A DNA stretch of 64,000 bases, from positions 1 to 64,000 of the forward strand of contig CAWCXI010000028.1 of NCBI GenBank assembly GCA_963799415.1. The letters are read 5' to 3'. The first letter of the stretch is position 1. Every line of letters begins with the position of its first letter. The position numbers and the translations under genes were made by a program. Shown here in pieces: positions 27,052 through 35,971 of this stretch. Under the pieces are notes generated by a model. That model saw nothing but the letters and a program-made list of their open reading frames with translations, had not been told where the DNA came from and searched no databases. Origin of the DNA: JAMXLO01 sp963799415 (GTDB lineage: Bacteria; Pseudomonadota; Alphaproteobacteria; Acetobacterales; Acetobacteraceae).

Positions 27052-27170
27052 GGCGAATTCCTTCCCAGGAGGACCGACAGCTTAGTCCCACGGCGGCTGG
27101 CCGCAACCTATGGCATTAAGGACTTGCTGGGGAATAAGTAAATCGAGTTGGTCACAGGTCGTTGCCCCAT

Positions 27171-27207
27171 CGTCATGGCGTGGCTTGGTCCCGCGATCCA
27201 CGTCTAT
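27171..27207. repeat. Dispersed palindromic repeat, CGTCATGGCGTGGC family
   Basis: CGTCATGGCGTGGCTTGGTCCCGCGATCCACG resembles the copy at 25959 with several changes in the stem, so pairing is imperfect. It lies in the 253-base divergent gap between the amidohydrolase and the patatin gene, which otherwise shows only ordinary intergenic sequence. Confidence 0.6.
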
Positions 27208-27304
27208 GCTCACCGAACGACGACCAGCCTTCTACAGCGCAATGGATTATGCAACGTAACTCCCGAAAACTGGTGAACGCAGAACAGAAGGCGAGACAGA
27301 CGCA

Positions 27305-28519
27305 ATGGCTCGACCGGGTTACTCCCGCCGTCACCTTCTCCACGCGGCCGCTGGCGGCGGTGCGGCGCTCCTCGCCGGATGCGCCCTTCCGGTGCGCGGC
27401 CCGGCCGTGCCGAGGGGCGAGCTGACCCGGGCGAGCGTACTCGGCCTGCCCAATGAACGCTTCTTTCCATCGTACGGCACGGAGGCGATGAGCGCAGAGG
27501 TCGTGGCCGCCATCCAGCGCCAGCAGCGCCTGCTCGGCCTCGCGCCGGACGATCTGCCACCGCACATGGATATCTTGGCGGTGTCGGGGGGCGGGGAAAA
27601 CGGTGCCTTTGGCGCCGGCCTGCTGTGCGGCTGGTCGGAGGCCGGCGACCGCCCGATGTTCCTCGGGGTCACCGGCGTCAGCACCGGCGCCCTGACCGCG
27701 CCGTTCGCATTTCTCGGCACCGCCTACGATGCGCAGTTGCGTGCCGTCTATACTGACCTCGAGCCAGCCGACGTGCTCAAACCGCGCGGCCTGATTGTCG
27801 GTGCGCTGTTCAGCGACGCGATGGCCGACAACTCACCGCTCTATAAGACGATCGCTGGCTACCTCACCGCTGAGATGCAGACGGCCATCGCCAGGGGCTA
27901 CGCCGAGGGTCGGCTGCTCTGGATCGCCACCACCGACCTCGACGCCCAGGTGCCGGTGATCTGGAACATCGGCGCGATTGCCGCGAGCAACCACCCCCGC
28001 GCGCTCGACACGATCCGCCGCGTGCTCCTGGCTTCAGCGGCCGTGCCAGGCGCGTTCCCGCCGACCATGATCGACGTGACAGTGAACGGGGTCGCGTACC
28101 AGGAAATGCATGTCGACGGCGGTGCCTTCGCCCAGGTGTTCCTCTACCCGGCGTCGCTGACCCGCCTCCGGCGCGAGCGCATGCGGCAGGGCAAGCGCGT
28201 GCCGGAAGTCGAAGCCTACGTCATCCGCAACGGACGACTTGATCCGGACTGGGCCGCGGTGGACCGCCGCACACTCGGCATCGCTGAGCGTGCCATCACC
28301 ACCATGATCAGCGTGAGCGGCCAGAATGATGTCGGCCGGATCTACACCACCACCCAGGCTGACGGCGTCGGCTACAATCTGGCGTTTATCGGCGCTGACT
28401 TCACCAAGGTGCTGCCCGAGCCCTTCGACCCAGGCTATATGCGCGCACTGTTCGACTATGGCTTCCAGAAAGCGCGCCACCGTTACGACTGGGCGAAGCA
28501 TCCCCCCTGGATCAATTAG
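27305..28519 (+). CDS. Patatin-like phospholipase, predicted lipoprotein
   Basis: 404 aa. An N-terminal signal with SRRHLLHAAAGGG ends in the lipobox LLAGC (Cys about 26); the double Arg is Tat-like. The patatin domain shows the oxyanion SGGGENGAFGAG (about 94-105), the nucleophile elbow GVSTG (Ser126) and the Asp of MHVDGGAF. It would cleave acyl lipids at the outer-membrane or periplasmic face. The stop is followed by a half-repeat and the convergent cupin gene. Confidence 0.88.
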   Translation: MARPGYSRRHLLHAAAGGGAALLAGCALPVRGPAVPRGELTRASVLGLPNERFFPSYGTEAMSAEVVAAIQRQQRLLGLAPDDLPPHMDILAVSGGGENGAFGAGLLCGWSEAGDRPMFLGVTGVSTGALTAPFAFLGTAYDAQLRAVYTDLEPADVLKPRGLIVGALFSDAMADNSPLYKTIAGYLTAEMQTAIARGYAEGRLLWIATTDLDAQVPVIWNIGAIAASNHPRALDTIRRVLLASAAVPGAFPPTMIDVTVNGVAYQEMHVDGGAFAQVFLYPASLTRLRRERMRQGKRVPEVEAYVIRNGRLDPDWAAVDRRTLGIAERAITTMISVSGQNDVGRIYTTTQADGVGYNLAFIGADFTKVLPEPFDPGYMRALFDYGFQKARHRYDWAKHPPWIN

Positions 28520-28570
28520 GGATCTGACGGGAAATAACCGAATCATCCTCCGGCGCGCGATTGTTCATTC

Positions 28571-28606
28571 CGTCGTGCGGACGCAGGTCGGCATCCACGT
28601 CTTGGC
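28571..28606. repeat. Single arm of the GACGCAGGTCGGCATCCACG repeat family
   Basis: CGTCGTGCGGACGCAGGTCGGCATCCACGTCTT matches one arm of the complete inverted element at 60323-60406. Here only one arm is present, between the patatin stop and the cupin stop. Confidence 0.55.
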
Positions 28607-28620
28607 GCCCCTTCTATCAG

Positions 28621-29052
28621 TTACTTCACGAAATTCACGTCCCACTTGCCATCCACCGTGATGAAGTAGGTTGCGCCCGCATCACCGGTCCACGCCTCGT
28701 GAATCATCTTCGCGGGCATGTAGGCAAACCCACCCGACTTAAGCTCGGTCTTGTCCTCGGAACCGTCATGTGCAACCACGAACGTGCCCTTCAACACCGT
28801 GATCAATTCATTGGACGAGTGCCAATGTCTTGGTACGTGCAGATTGCCTGGCCCGCGTATGACAAGATACGTCGCCTGGGTCGTCGGGTTTGTGTACAAA
28901 ATAGATATTTCGAAACCACCTTCCAGCGGCTCCCACTTCATGTTGTCGGTCTGAACGACCTTTCCCATCGAGTCAGTGCCGGTCTGCGCGTACGCTCCGA
29001 CAGGCAACAGTACGGCGCTGAGCACCAGCGCACTGAGCAAGCTGCTTTTCAT
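28621..29052 (-). CDS. Exported cupin-domain protein
   Basis: 143 aa from ATG at 29052. The signal peptide SALVLSAVLLPVGAYAQT is clear. A small cupin barrel follows with VPRHWHSSNELITVLKG (cupin motif 1, metal-binding His/His/Glu) and PAKMIHEAW (motif 2 His). Such periplasmic cupins bind a metal and may act on small molecules; the substrate is not known. It is a single gene. Confidence 0.85.
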   Translation of the reverse strand: MKSSLLSALVLSAVLLPVGAYAQTGTDSMGKVVQTDNMKWEPLEGGFEISILYTNPTTQATYLVIRGPGNLHVPRHWHSSNELITVLKGTFVVAHDGSEDKTELKSGGFAYMPAKMIHEAWTGDAGATYFITVDGKWDVNFVK

Positions 29053-29210
29053 GACTGCTTCCCTTTTGTCATTATGGGCTCGCGGTGATCGGTGACTCTC
29101 AACAGGAGCTACCGCACCCACCCCGCGGGAGCAGGCTATCGACACTGCGGCTTGCCACGCTATCCAACCGCGGCCACGGACAGCCCAAAGCGGCCACATT
29201 CGGACCGCAG

Positions 29211-30797
29211 TTAGACTGGCAGGCCCGCCAATTCCAGCGCCTCTGCCTGTCGGGCGAGGAGCTCCGCCGGCATGGTCGGCAAGGCATTGACGATGGCGCC
29301 CACGGTAATGTCGGGATACTGCCGTCGCAGCAGTGCAATACCTTGTCGTCCTGCGGTCACCTGTCCGCAGCGCACCAACGCGACAGCGGCGATGCGGCGC
29401 GCCCACGTCTCATGCGGCCGCTGCCGAAGGCCTTGGGCCGCCCACTCGGCCGCCGCTTCATAATTGCCAGCCAGAAAGTGCGCCTGGCTGATGCCGAGGA
29501 ATGTGTTGAACCTCTCAGGCCCAAGCGGATTGAGCGCGAGTGCGCGGTCGAAATCCGCCAACGCTCCATCGCCGTTGCCTCGATATACACCGAGCCAGCC
29601 CCGTCGCTGCCACGCCAACAGACAACCGGGATCAATGGCGAGGCATTTCTCGATCAGTAAGCTCCCAAGATCGAGATCCGCGACAACGGTGCTGGCGTGA
29701 CCAAGTATGGCAAGCACCAGCGGATCTTCGTTGTCCATCGTCAGGGTGAGCGTCGTCAGGCGTCGCGCCTTGTCGCGGCCAGCATCGACCGTGTCTCCGA
29801 AACCGCAAGCGGCCCGCTGGGCATGACACCATGCGGCCAATGCTCTGGCCAAAGAGAACTCGGGATCAATCGATTGCGCCCGAGACAGGTGTTCCAAGGC
29901 ACGCCCATTCGCGGACTGGGTCATTTCCAGTATGGCGTGAAATGCCCGCGTCGCGTAGCGAACTGCGACAGGATCACGCTCGGGCTTTGGCTTGCCGCGG
30001 GCTGCCTCCGTGTCTCGCAGGCACGACGGTATGGCGTTCGCGACACCCTCCGTCACCCGTTGCAGCAGTTCCATCGCGCATTCGACCGCGCCCTCGAATG
30101 CATTGCCCCAGATCTGACGCCCCGTCGTAACGTCGATCAACCTGATGACCGCCTGTACACGCCCACCGATGCACTGCACCCGACCGCGAACGACATACCG
30201 CGCGCGGAGCGGCGCGACCCGCATAGTATTGGCGGCCGGCAGATCGCCGTCCTGCGACAGCACGTTGAGCCATCGCGTGCGGGTCAATGCCGAGATCACC
30301 CGGTCAGTCATCGTCACTGCGAACGCCGCGTCGCTGGGTCCCGAGTCCGTGCACATGAAGGGAAGAACGATCATACTTACTGGTTCGCATATGGCGTGCG
30401 AAGTGAGTGGCAAGGAGCTTTCGCGGAGCGCGCGCAATGTTGCGGACGGCAGCTCACCGTAACGTCGCCGATACTGGCCGGTGAAGTGGCTGAGGTGGCT
30501 GAAGCCGTGCATACCGGCGGCCGTCGTTATGTCAGCCTTGGCGTTGCTGTCGCACAAGGCGTTACGTGCCGCCTCCAGCCTCATACGGCGGTGGAACGCG
30601 ATGGGAGATTGTCCGGTGAAGCGCTGGAACTGCCGGCGCAGCGAGCGCTCGGACGTACCAGCTGCCACGGCGATTTCGCCGGCAGAAAGCTGTCGGGCGA
30701 GGTTGCGCTGCATGAAGCGTATTGCCATCGCAACGCCTCGAGGGGCCGTACTGCAGGCCCTGATCGACACATCCGTGGGTCCGGTAGACTGCTTCAT
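29211..30797 (-). CDS. AraC-type regulator with TolB-like and TPR domains, controls the efflux operon
   Basis: 528 aa. The AraC double helix-turn-helix is N-terminal (about 25-120: LARQLSAGEIAVAAGTSERSLRR, then FSHLSHFTGQYRRRYGELP). Next is a TolB-N-like domain (about 138-250: MIVLPFMCTDSG ... YVVRGRVQ ... RQIWGNAFEG), then TPR repeats to the end. In CadC-like and adenylate-cyclase-associated proteins this domain order couples an output module to protein contacts. ATG overlaps the stop of the DHA2 pump (ATGA), so it is the last gene of the operon and likely autoregulates it. The ligand is unknown. Confidence 0.85.
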   Translation of the reverse strand: MKQSTGPTDVSIRACSTAPRGVAMAIRFMQRNLARQLSAGEIAVAAGTSERSLRRQFQRFTGQSPIAFHRRMRLEAARNALCDSNAKADITTAAGMHGFSHLSHFTGQYRRRYGELPSATLRALRESSLPLTSHAICEPVSMIVLPFMCTDSGPSDAAFAVTMTDRVISALTRTRWLNVLSQDGDLPAANTMRVAPLRARYVVRGRVQCIGGRVQAVIRLIDVTTGRQIWGNAFEGAVECAMELLQRVTEGVANAIPSCLRDTEAARGKPKPERDPVAVRYATRAFHAILEMTQSANGRALEHLSRAQSIDPEFSLARALAAWCHAQRAACGFGDTVDAGRDKARRLTTLTLTMDNEDPLVLAILGHASTVVADLDLGSLLIEKCLAIDPGCLLAWQRRGWLGVYRGNGDGALADFDRALALNPLGPERFNTFLGISQAHFLAGNYEAAAEWAAQGLRQRPHETWARRIAAVALVRCGQVTAGRQGIALLRRQYPDITVGAIVNALPTMPAELLARQAEALELAGLPV

Positions 30798-32416
30798 CCG
30801 GTATTTCCCAGATGCCGGCCTTCCGCCCCACGCCTGGTCAACTCTTCACTTCCTTCGTTGGGCGTCCATCGCACCGGCCGGGCGACTGGCGTCTCGCGGA
30901 ACCAAAGCACCAACACCATGCATGCGATCGATATCAGGCCGAGCATCCCGTAAGTATCTGCGCATGCCATCACGTAGGCCTGCACGCTCGCCCTGGCCGA
31001 GACCGATCCCAACGCCGAGTTCGGGATATCACCCGGCTGGACATGCAGCAGGATCATCGCCGAGTGCACACGCTCGCGCACTGTCAGCACAGCCCCCGCC
31101 ACCGCCGTGCCCAAGGTGCCCGCAAGCGTGCGGATGATGTTGAACAGCGCACCGCCCGACGCCGCGTTCGTCGGCGTGATCAAGGACGTGGCGATCAATA
31201 CCAGTGGCGGCATGATGAAGGGGAATGCACAAGCCTGCACGAGTTGGCTCGGCAGAAAGTCGGCAATGTACCAATCGCTCGTGATGTAAGTAGCCATGTA
31301 CGCGCCGACCGAGAATGTGAACAATCCGCAGGCCAGAAGCAGGCGCGCATCGACATAGCGCAGCAGCAGTGCGGATAACGGCGTGAGCACGACCTGCGGC
31401 AACGCCAGCCAGATCAGGATCTCGCCGATCTGCAGTTCGCGCCAGCCTTTCACCACCGCGGCGAACTGCGGGAGTATGTAATACGCGCCGAGCAGGGTGA
31501 AGTTGAAGGTCAGCAAGACGATTAGGCCAAGCGAGAAGTTGACCTGCTGGAAAAGCCGCACGTCGATCAGCGGGCGATCGCAGGTCAGCTCGTTGATGAC
31601 GAACGCCACGAGGCTGACCACGGCGATCACGAACAGGCCGTTGATGACGCCGGAATTGAACCAGTTCAGCGTCTGTCCCTCACTTAGCGCCGCCGTCAGT
31701 GCGGCAACGCCGAGGATGCTGAAGATGATCGCTGGGTAATCGGTGTCGCGGAATATCTCGAGTTGCACTGGCTCGACTGGCAACCCGATCATGATCGGGA
31801 TGATCGCGATCGGCGCTACCACGAAGTTCTGCCAGAAGATCACCTTCCACGAGAGATACTCGGTGAACCAGCCGGCGATCGACTTGGCGACCGACGGTGA
31901 GAGCGTCGTGATGCCGGCATACATCGCGATGCCCCACACGCGCTGCTGCAGCGGTGTGAAGCGTAACACCGCCGCCAGTAGCAGTGGCAGCAGTGCGCCC
32001 GCGCCCACACCTTGCAGGAAGCGCAACAGGAGAATGAACGGATACGTTGGAACTGTGCCCAGAGCGACCGTGCTCACCGTCGTCAACAGGATGCTGACCA
32101 CGAACATGCGGCGCGACGAGAAGATGTTCGTCAGCCAAGGCGTCGCCGGCACGATGCTGATGCTGCCGACCGAGAATGCAGTTGTTGCCCAGTTGCCCAG
32201 ATTGACATCGAGGCCAACGCCGCCACGCAGATCGGCGACGCCGAAGGTGGTCAGGCGCGTGTTCAGCAACGACATCACGCCGGCGATCAGGGCGCCGAAC
32301 AAGCCGAACATCAGCCGGCCCGTCAGCGGCGGCGCGCCGGGCAGAGGTAACGATCGACCGTCCGGACCACGGAATATAAGCAGGGGCGGCCCGAGTGCGG
32401 CGAGCACCCGCTTCAC
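30794..32416 (-). CDS. DHA2 family MFS drug exporter (EmrB-like)
   Basis: 540 aa with 14 predicted membrane helices. The LQGVGAGALLPLL motif lies in the fourth-helix region, followed by the DHA2-specific WFTEYLSWKVIFWQNF. GTG start overlaps the adaptor stop (GTGA), and its own stop overlaps the AraC-type gene. It pairs with the two HlyD adaptors to form a tripartite-type pump across inner membrane and periplasm; the outer-membrane TolC-like channel is not in the operon. Confidence 0.9.
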   Translation of the reverse strand: MKRVLAALGPPLLIFRGPDGRSLPLPGAPPLTGRLMFGLFGALIAGVMSLLNTRLTTFGVADLRGGVGLDVNLGNWATTAFSVGSISIVPATPWLTNIFSSRRMFVVSILLTTVSTVALGTVPTYPFILLLRFLQGVGAGALLPLLLAAVLRFTPLQQRVWGIAMYAGITTLSPSVAKSIAGWFTEYLSWKVIFWQNFVVAPIAIIPIMIGLPVEPVQLEIFRDTDYPAIIFSILGVAALTAALSEGQTLNWFNSGVINGLFVIAVVSLVAFVINELTCDRPLIDVRLFQQVNFSLGLIVLLTFNFTLLGAYYILPQFAAVVKGWRELQIGEILIWLALPQVVLTPLSALLLRYVDARLLLACGLFTFSVGAYMATYITSDWYIADFLPSQLVQACAFPFIMPPLVLIATSLITPTNAASGGALFNIIRTLAGTLGTAVAGAVLTVRERVHSAMILLHVQPGDIPNSALGSVSARASVQAYVMACADTYGMLGLISIACMVLVLWFRETPVARPVRWTPNEGSEELTRRGAEGRHLGNTG

Positions 32417-33639
32417 GGCCGCGATGCCGGTGCGGATTGGCCCGCGGGCACAGTCGGCGGTGTTGTCGGCTTCGCCGAGGTGTCCACGGCAGCCTCAACC
32501 GACAGGCCAGGGAAAAGCCGGCCGATCAACTCGTTCTGGCGCGCCTGGCCGGCGTCGATGCGGATCTTGACCGGCACCCGCTGGGCAATCTTGGTGAAGT
32601 TGCCGACGGCGCGATCGGGTGGCAGCAGCGAACCCAGCGCCTCGCTGCCCGGCTCGATGCTGTCGATGTGGCCGGCCAGCGTGATCCCCGGATAGGCGTC
32701 AAACGTCAGCCGCGCGGGCTGACCAACATGCATGTTCCGCACCTGCGTTTCGCGAAAATTCGCGACCACCCAAACGTCGTTGCGCGGCACCAGTTGGATC
32801 AGCGGCGCGCCGGCGGCGACATACTGGCCGACGAGCGCTATGCGGAAACCAAGCCGCCCGTCGCGTGGCGCCAGCAAGCGGGTGTAGCCGAGGTTGATCT
32901 GCGCGGTCTGCAGCGCTGCCTGTTTCGCCTGCTGGGCCGCCTCCGCCTGCTCGAGCGTCGCGTGCAAGACTTTGAGCTGCGCCGTCTGCGATGCGATGGT
33001 GGCGCGGTTGCCGGCTACCGTGGCCTGCAGCGCGAGGGCATTCTGGGTAGCCTGCTCCCAGGCGCGCTGCAGAAAAGCCGGCGTGCCGCGCAATCCGTTC
33101 TGCCGACCAGCCTCCTGTACGGCTTGGATCAGGTCCGATTGCGCCAGATCGACGTTGCTCTGCGTGACGTCGATCTGCCGCTCCTGAAGCCCGATCTGCG
33201 CCTTCGCAATGGCGACCTGCGCGCTGGCATCGGCAACCTGCGCGCGCGCGAGGTCGACCTGTGCGCGATATTCGTCATCGTCGATCTCGTACAGGACCTG
33301 ACCTGCCTTCACCGTTTCCATGTCAGTCACGGCGACCCGGCGCACGTAACCGGGCACGCGCGCGCTTAGCGTCGTCGGGTCGCCCCGGAGATAGGCGTCA
33401 TCGGTCCGCTGGATTGGGCTGAGCAGCAGCAGATCGTCCCAGTCCACCATGAACAGGCCGCCGGCGATCACGGCGAGCCCGACAATCAGCGCGCGGACGA
33501 CGACCCGTCGCAGCATGTTCGGTGGTGGCGCTGCGGGTGGTGGCGGCGCCGATCCTTGTGGCGGTGGTGGCTGGACAACCGTCGTCGATCCCGGGACCGA
33601 CCGGATAGCGGGTGTGCCCGAGGGAGCGCTGTCGTTCAC
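32413..33639 (-). CDS. HlyD/EmrA family periplasmic adaptor protein
   Basis: 408 aa, GTG start overlapping the upstream adaptor stop by one base. A Pro-rich N-terminus precedes one membrane helix near 55, then TDDAYLRGDPTTLSARVPGYVRRVAV as the lipoyl/barrel start, a long coiled-coil hairpin and the matching NFRETQVRNMHVGQPARLTFDAYPG barrel end. The C-terminal Pro/Ala tail is unstructured. It bridges the DHA2 pump to the envelope. Confidence 0.9.
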   Translation of the reverse strand: MNDSAPSGTPAIRSVPGSTTVVQPPPPQGSAPPPPAAPPPNMLRRVVVRALIVGLAVIAGGLFMVDWDDLLLLSPIQRTDDAYLRGDPTTLSARVPGYVRRVAVTDMETVKAGQVLYEIDDDEYRAQVDLARAQVADASAQVAIAKAQIGLQERQIDVTQSNVDLAQSDLIQAVQEAGRQNGLRGTPAFLQRAWEQATQNALALQATVAGNRATIASQTAQLKVLHATLEQAEAAQQAKQAALQTAQINLGYTRLLAPRDGRLGFRIALVGQYVAAGAPLIQLVPRNDVWVVANFRETQVRNMHVGQPARLTFDAYPGITLAGHIDSIEPGSEALGSLLPPDRAVGNFTKIAQRVPVKIRIDAGQARQNELIGRLFPGLSVEAAVDTSAKPTTPPTVPAGQSAPASRP

Positions 33640-34688
33640 TAAGTGTCGTCCCCGGCCGCTGCGTCGGTGATCACCTCGACCCGCGCGGACATGCCTGGCA
33701 GGATCTGTCCGATCAGGTGCGTTTCGGCGAGGTCGAGCGCGATCTTGACCGGGATGCGCTGCACGATCTTGGTAAAATTCCCGGTGGTATTGTCGGCCGG
33801 CACCAGGCTGACCTGCGAGCCGGTAGCAGGCTGGATGCCGACGACCTTGCCCTGGATAGGCACATTGTGGAACGCATCGACGCGAACGATTGCGCGCTGC
33901 CCGAGATGGATGTTGGTGATCTGGCGTTCAGTGAAGTTGGCGGTGACGTACACCGCGTCGAGCGGCGTTATGGTGTCAACCTGAGTGCCGGGCTCCAGCA
34001 GCGCGCCTTCGTGCACCGCGCGAACACCGAGGGTGCCGTCGACCGGCGAGACGATGCGAGTGTAGCCGAGCGCGATCTGAGCGAGCGTGCTCTGCGCGTC
34101 GGCCTCGCCGATCTGCGCCTTCGCTTGCAGGATTTGCGCGTGCAGCAGATCGAGCTGACGCTGGTTCACCATTACCTGCGCCGTCGCCTGTGCTCGTGTT
34201 GCGTCTGTTCGCCGCAGGTAGGCCTGCGCCGCCTGCAGGCTCTGTAACAACCCCGACGCCGTCGGCAGCAGCTCTTCCTGGCGATGCTCCTCGTTGATGG
34301 CGTGGACGAGTTGGTCGCCAGCAGCCGTCACGGCATCTTGCGCCTGCACGACCTGCTGCTGCAGCACCTCGCGCTTCTCACCGAGTGCCGCAAGCGCCGC
34401 GCGGGCGGCGTCCGCCTGCGCCTTTGCCTCCGCCGCCATGGCGCGGTAGTCGTCGTCGACCATCTGGACAATCGTGTCGCCGGCGCGCACAGACTGGTTG
34501 TCGCGCACGAGGACAGTGCGGACGTATCCGGACAAATGCGAGCTGAGCGGCGTGCGGTCGCCTGCCACGTAGGCATCGACTGTCACTGGATCGTGCCGGC
34601 GGGTGAGCGCGCCCTCCCAGCGGAGCGCGAGCGCGGCGCCGGTGACTGCAAGGACGACAATGGTGATGACGATCAGGGGAACCCGCAT
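33639..34688 (-). CDS. HlyD/EmrA family periplasmic adaptor protein, first gene of efflux operon
   Basis: 349 aa using ATG at 34688 (GGAG 9 bases upstream); a longer frame to 34790 has no membrane helix in the right place. One N-terminal helix, then VDAYVAGDRTPLSSHLSGYVRTV and NFTERQITNIHLGQRAIVRVDAFH bracket a coiled-coil. It is similar to the second adaptor in layout but clearly diverged. Having two adaptors for one DHA2 pump is unusual: both may work as alternates or as a mixed assembly. Confidence 0.88.
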   Translation of the reverse strand: MRVPLIVITIVVLAVTGAALALRWEGALTRRHDPVTVDAYVAGDRTPLSSHLSGYVRTVLVRDNQSVRAGDTIVQMVDDDYRAMAAEAKAQADAARAALAALGEKREVLQQQVVQAQDAVTAAGDQLVHAINEEHRQEELLPTASGLLQSLQAAQAYLRRTDATRAQATAQVMVNQRQLDLLHAQILQAKAQIGEADAQSTLAQIALGYTRIVSPVDGTLGVRAVHEGALLEPGTQVDTITPLDAVYVTANFTERQITNIHLGQRAIVRVDAFHNVPIQGKVVGIQPATGSQVSLVPADNTTGNFTKIVQRIPVKIALDLAETHLIGQILPGMSARVEVITDAAAGDDT

Positions 34689-34945
34689 TCCGTGCTCCGC
34701 GGTTACGGCGGCCACCCCGGTGGCCCGTCCGAGTTCAAGCTCGCACTTACCGCGCCTCAAGGCGAGATGCGGCGCGCAGGCGCCCCGCACGGACGTTCTT
34801 GAGAGCCAGGCTGCGGTGGTCGGTAAGGGCGGGAACTCGGCGGCTGTGCGCCTAAGGCAGTCGTGCCAAGATGTTGGCAGGAAGGCCGGCTTGGCGAGAA
34901 GATTTTAGCATCACATAATCCAATCATCGCGACTTGGGAGGTTAG

Positions 34946-35779
34946 ATGGAGAGTGTCTGCAAACGATTAGTGCAGCGTCTCCTGATCATTGGGTTGGGAG
35001 TCATAACTGTCTGGCTGATCGTCTTTGTGATCTTCAGGTTCGTGGACCACAGGTTCCCCTGGGTTCTGGCGTTGGGCGTCACTTACGGTCTTGCTGCCTA
35101 TGTCGTTCTGCCGCGTGCCGTCCACATGGGCCTCAAGATCCTACAGCGCAGACATGTGCCGCGCTTCACGATCACCGGCGATGGCCTGCCCGGCGATCCC
35201 ATCAACCTCGTGCTGACTGGCACGCTGCAACAGCTCCGGTCCGCCTTCGCGACCGCCGGATGGTCAGAGGCTGACCGGTTGGGGCTCTCAAGCTCGTGGC
35301 GCATGATCGGGGCTTTCGTTCTCAACCGGCCCTATCCGACCGCGCCGTTCAGCACCCTGTATCTCTTTGGGCGGGGTCAGGATATCGGCTTTCAGAAGGC
35401 GATCGATGACAGCCCGCGCAAGCGCCACCACATCCGATTTTGGGCCTTGGCTCTCACATATGCCGAGCAGACCGTGGGGACGGCGGCATTCTGGTTGAAC
35501 ACCGACCGACCACCGGAGGATGCGCGCGTTCTCTGGGTCGGAGCCGGCACCAGGGATACCGGGTTCTCACTGACCAGACTCACATTTCAGGTCACCCATG
35601 CGACCGATTCGGATACGAACGCCGAGCGCGACTACATCGTCACTGAGTTGAGCGGAAGCCGGGTCATCGGAAGCGTGACCGCGTATCAATCCGGTCAGAG
35701 TCTGCCCGTCGAGCGCGTCAACCACTACGTCACCGACGGGGCAGTGAGCGTGGCAGATCTCACGGTGCAAGCCGTCTGA
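34946..35779 (+). CDS. LssY C-terminal domain membrane protein
   Basis: 277 aa. Two N-terminal membrane helices (about 10-30 and 38-55) precede the LssY_C domain: GDPINLVLTGTLQQLRSAFATAGWSEAD, FGRGQDIGFQKAID and RVLWVGAGTRDTGFSL are its conserved blocks. Such domains hang off PAP2 phosphatases or stand alone; activity is not established. Divergent from the efflux operon, it is a single gene. Confidence 0.85.
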   Translation: MESVCKRLVQRLLIIGLGVITVWLIVFVIFRFVDHRFPWVLALGVTYGLAAYVVLPRAVHMGLKILQRRHVPRFTITGDGLPGDPINLVLTGTLQQLRSAFATAGWSEADRLGLSSSWRMIGAFVLNRPYPTAPFSTLYLFGRGQDIGFQKAIDDSPRKRHHIRFWALALTYAEQTVGTAAFWLNTDRPPEDARVLWVGAGTRDTGFSLTRLTFQVTHATDSDTNAERDYIVTELSGSRVIGSVTAYQSGQSLPVERVNHYVTDGAVSVADLTVQAV

Positions 35780-35971
35780 CTGGGATCCGCTTGCATTTTG
35801 GTGCTGCGGCCACCCGTCCTCTCCTTCTGATTACCGAAGGACCGCTTGGGTCGATGGTTGCCGTCGGCAATCCCTGCCAACGAACGCCTGCTGGTGACGG
35901 TTTCGTGCCTCGATAGCCGAAGATCCCTCGATGTCCAACCACCCTGGAGTTCGAATCGTCAGCGCAGTGGA

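Noticed and set aside
35940..35970. tRNA-like GGAGTTCGAATCGTC
   Set aside because: The T-loop-like GTTCGAATC stands alone; no acceptor, D- or anticodon arms can be folded around it.
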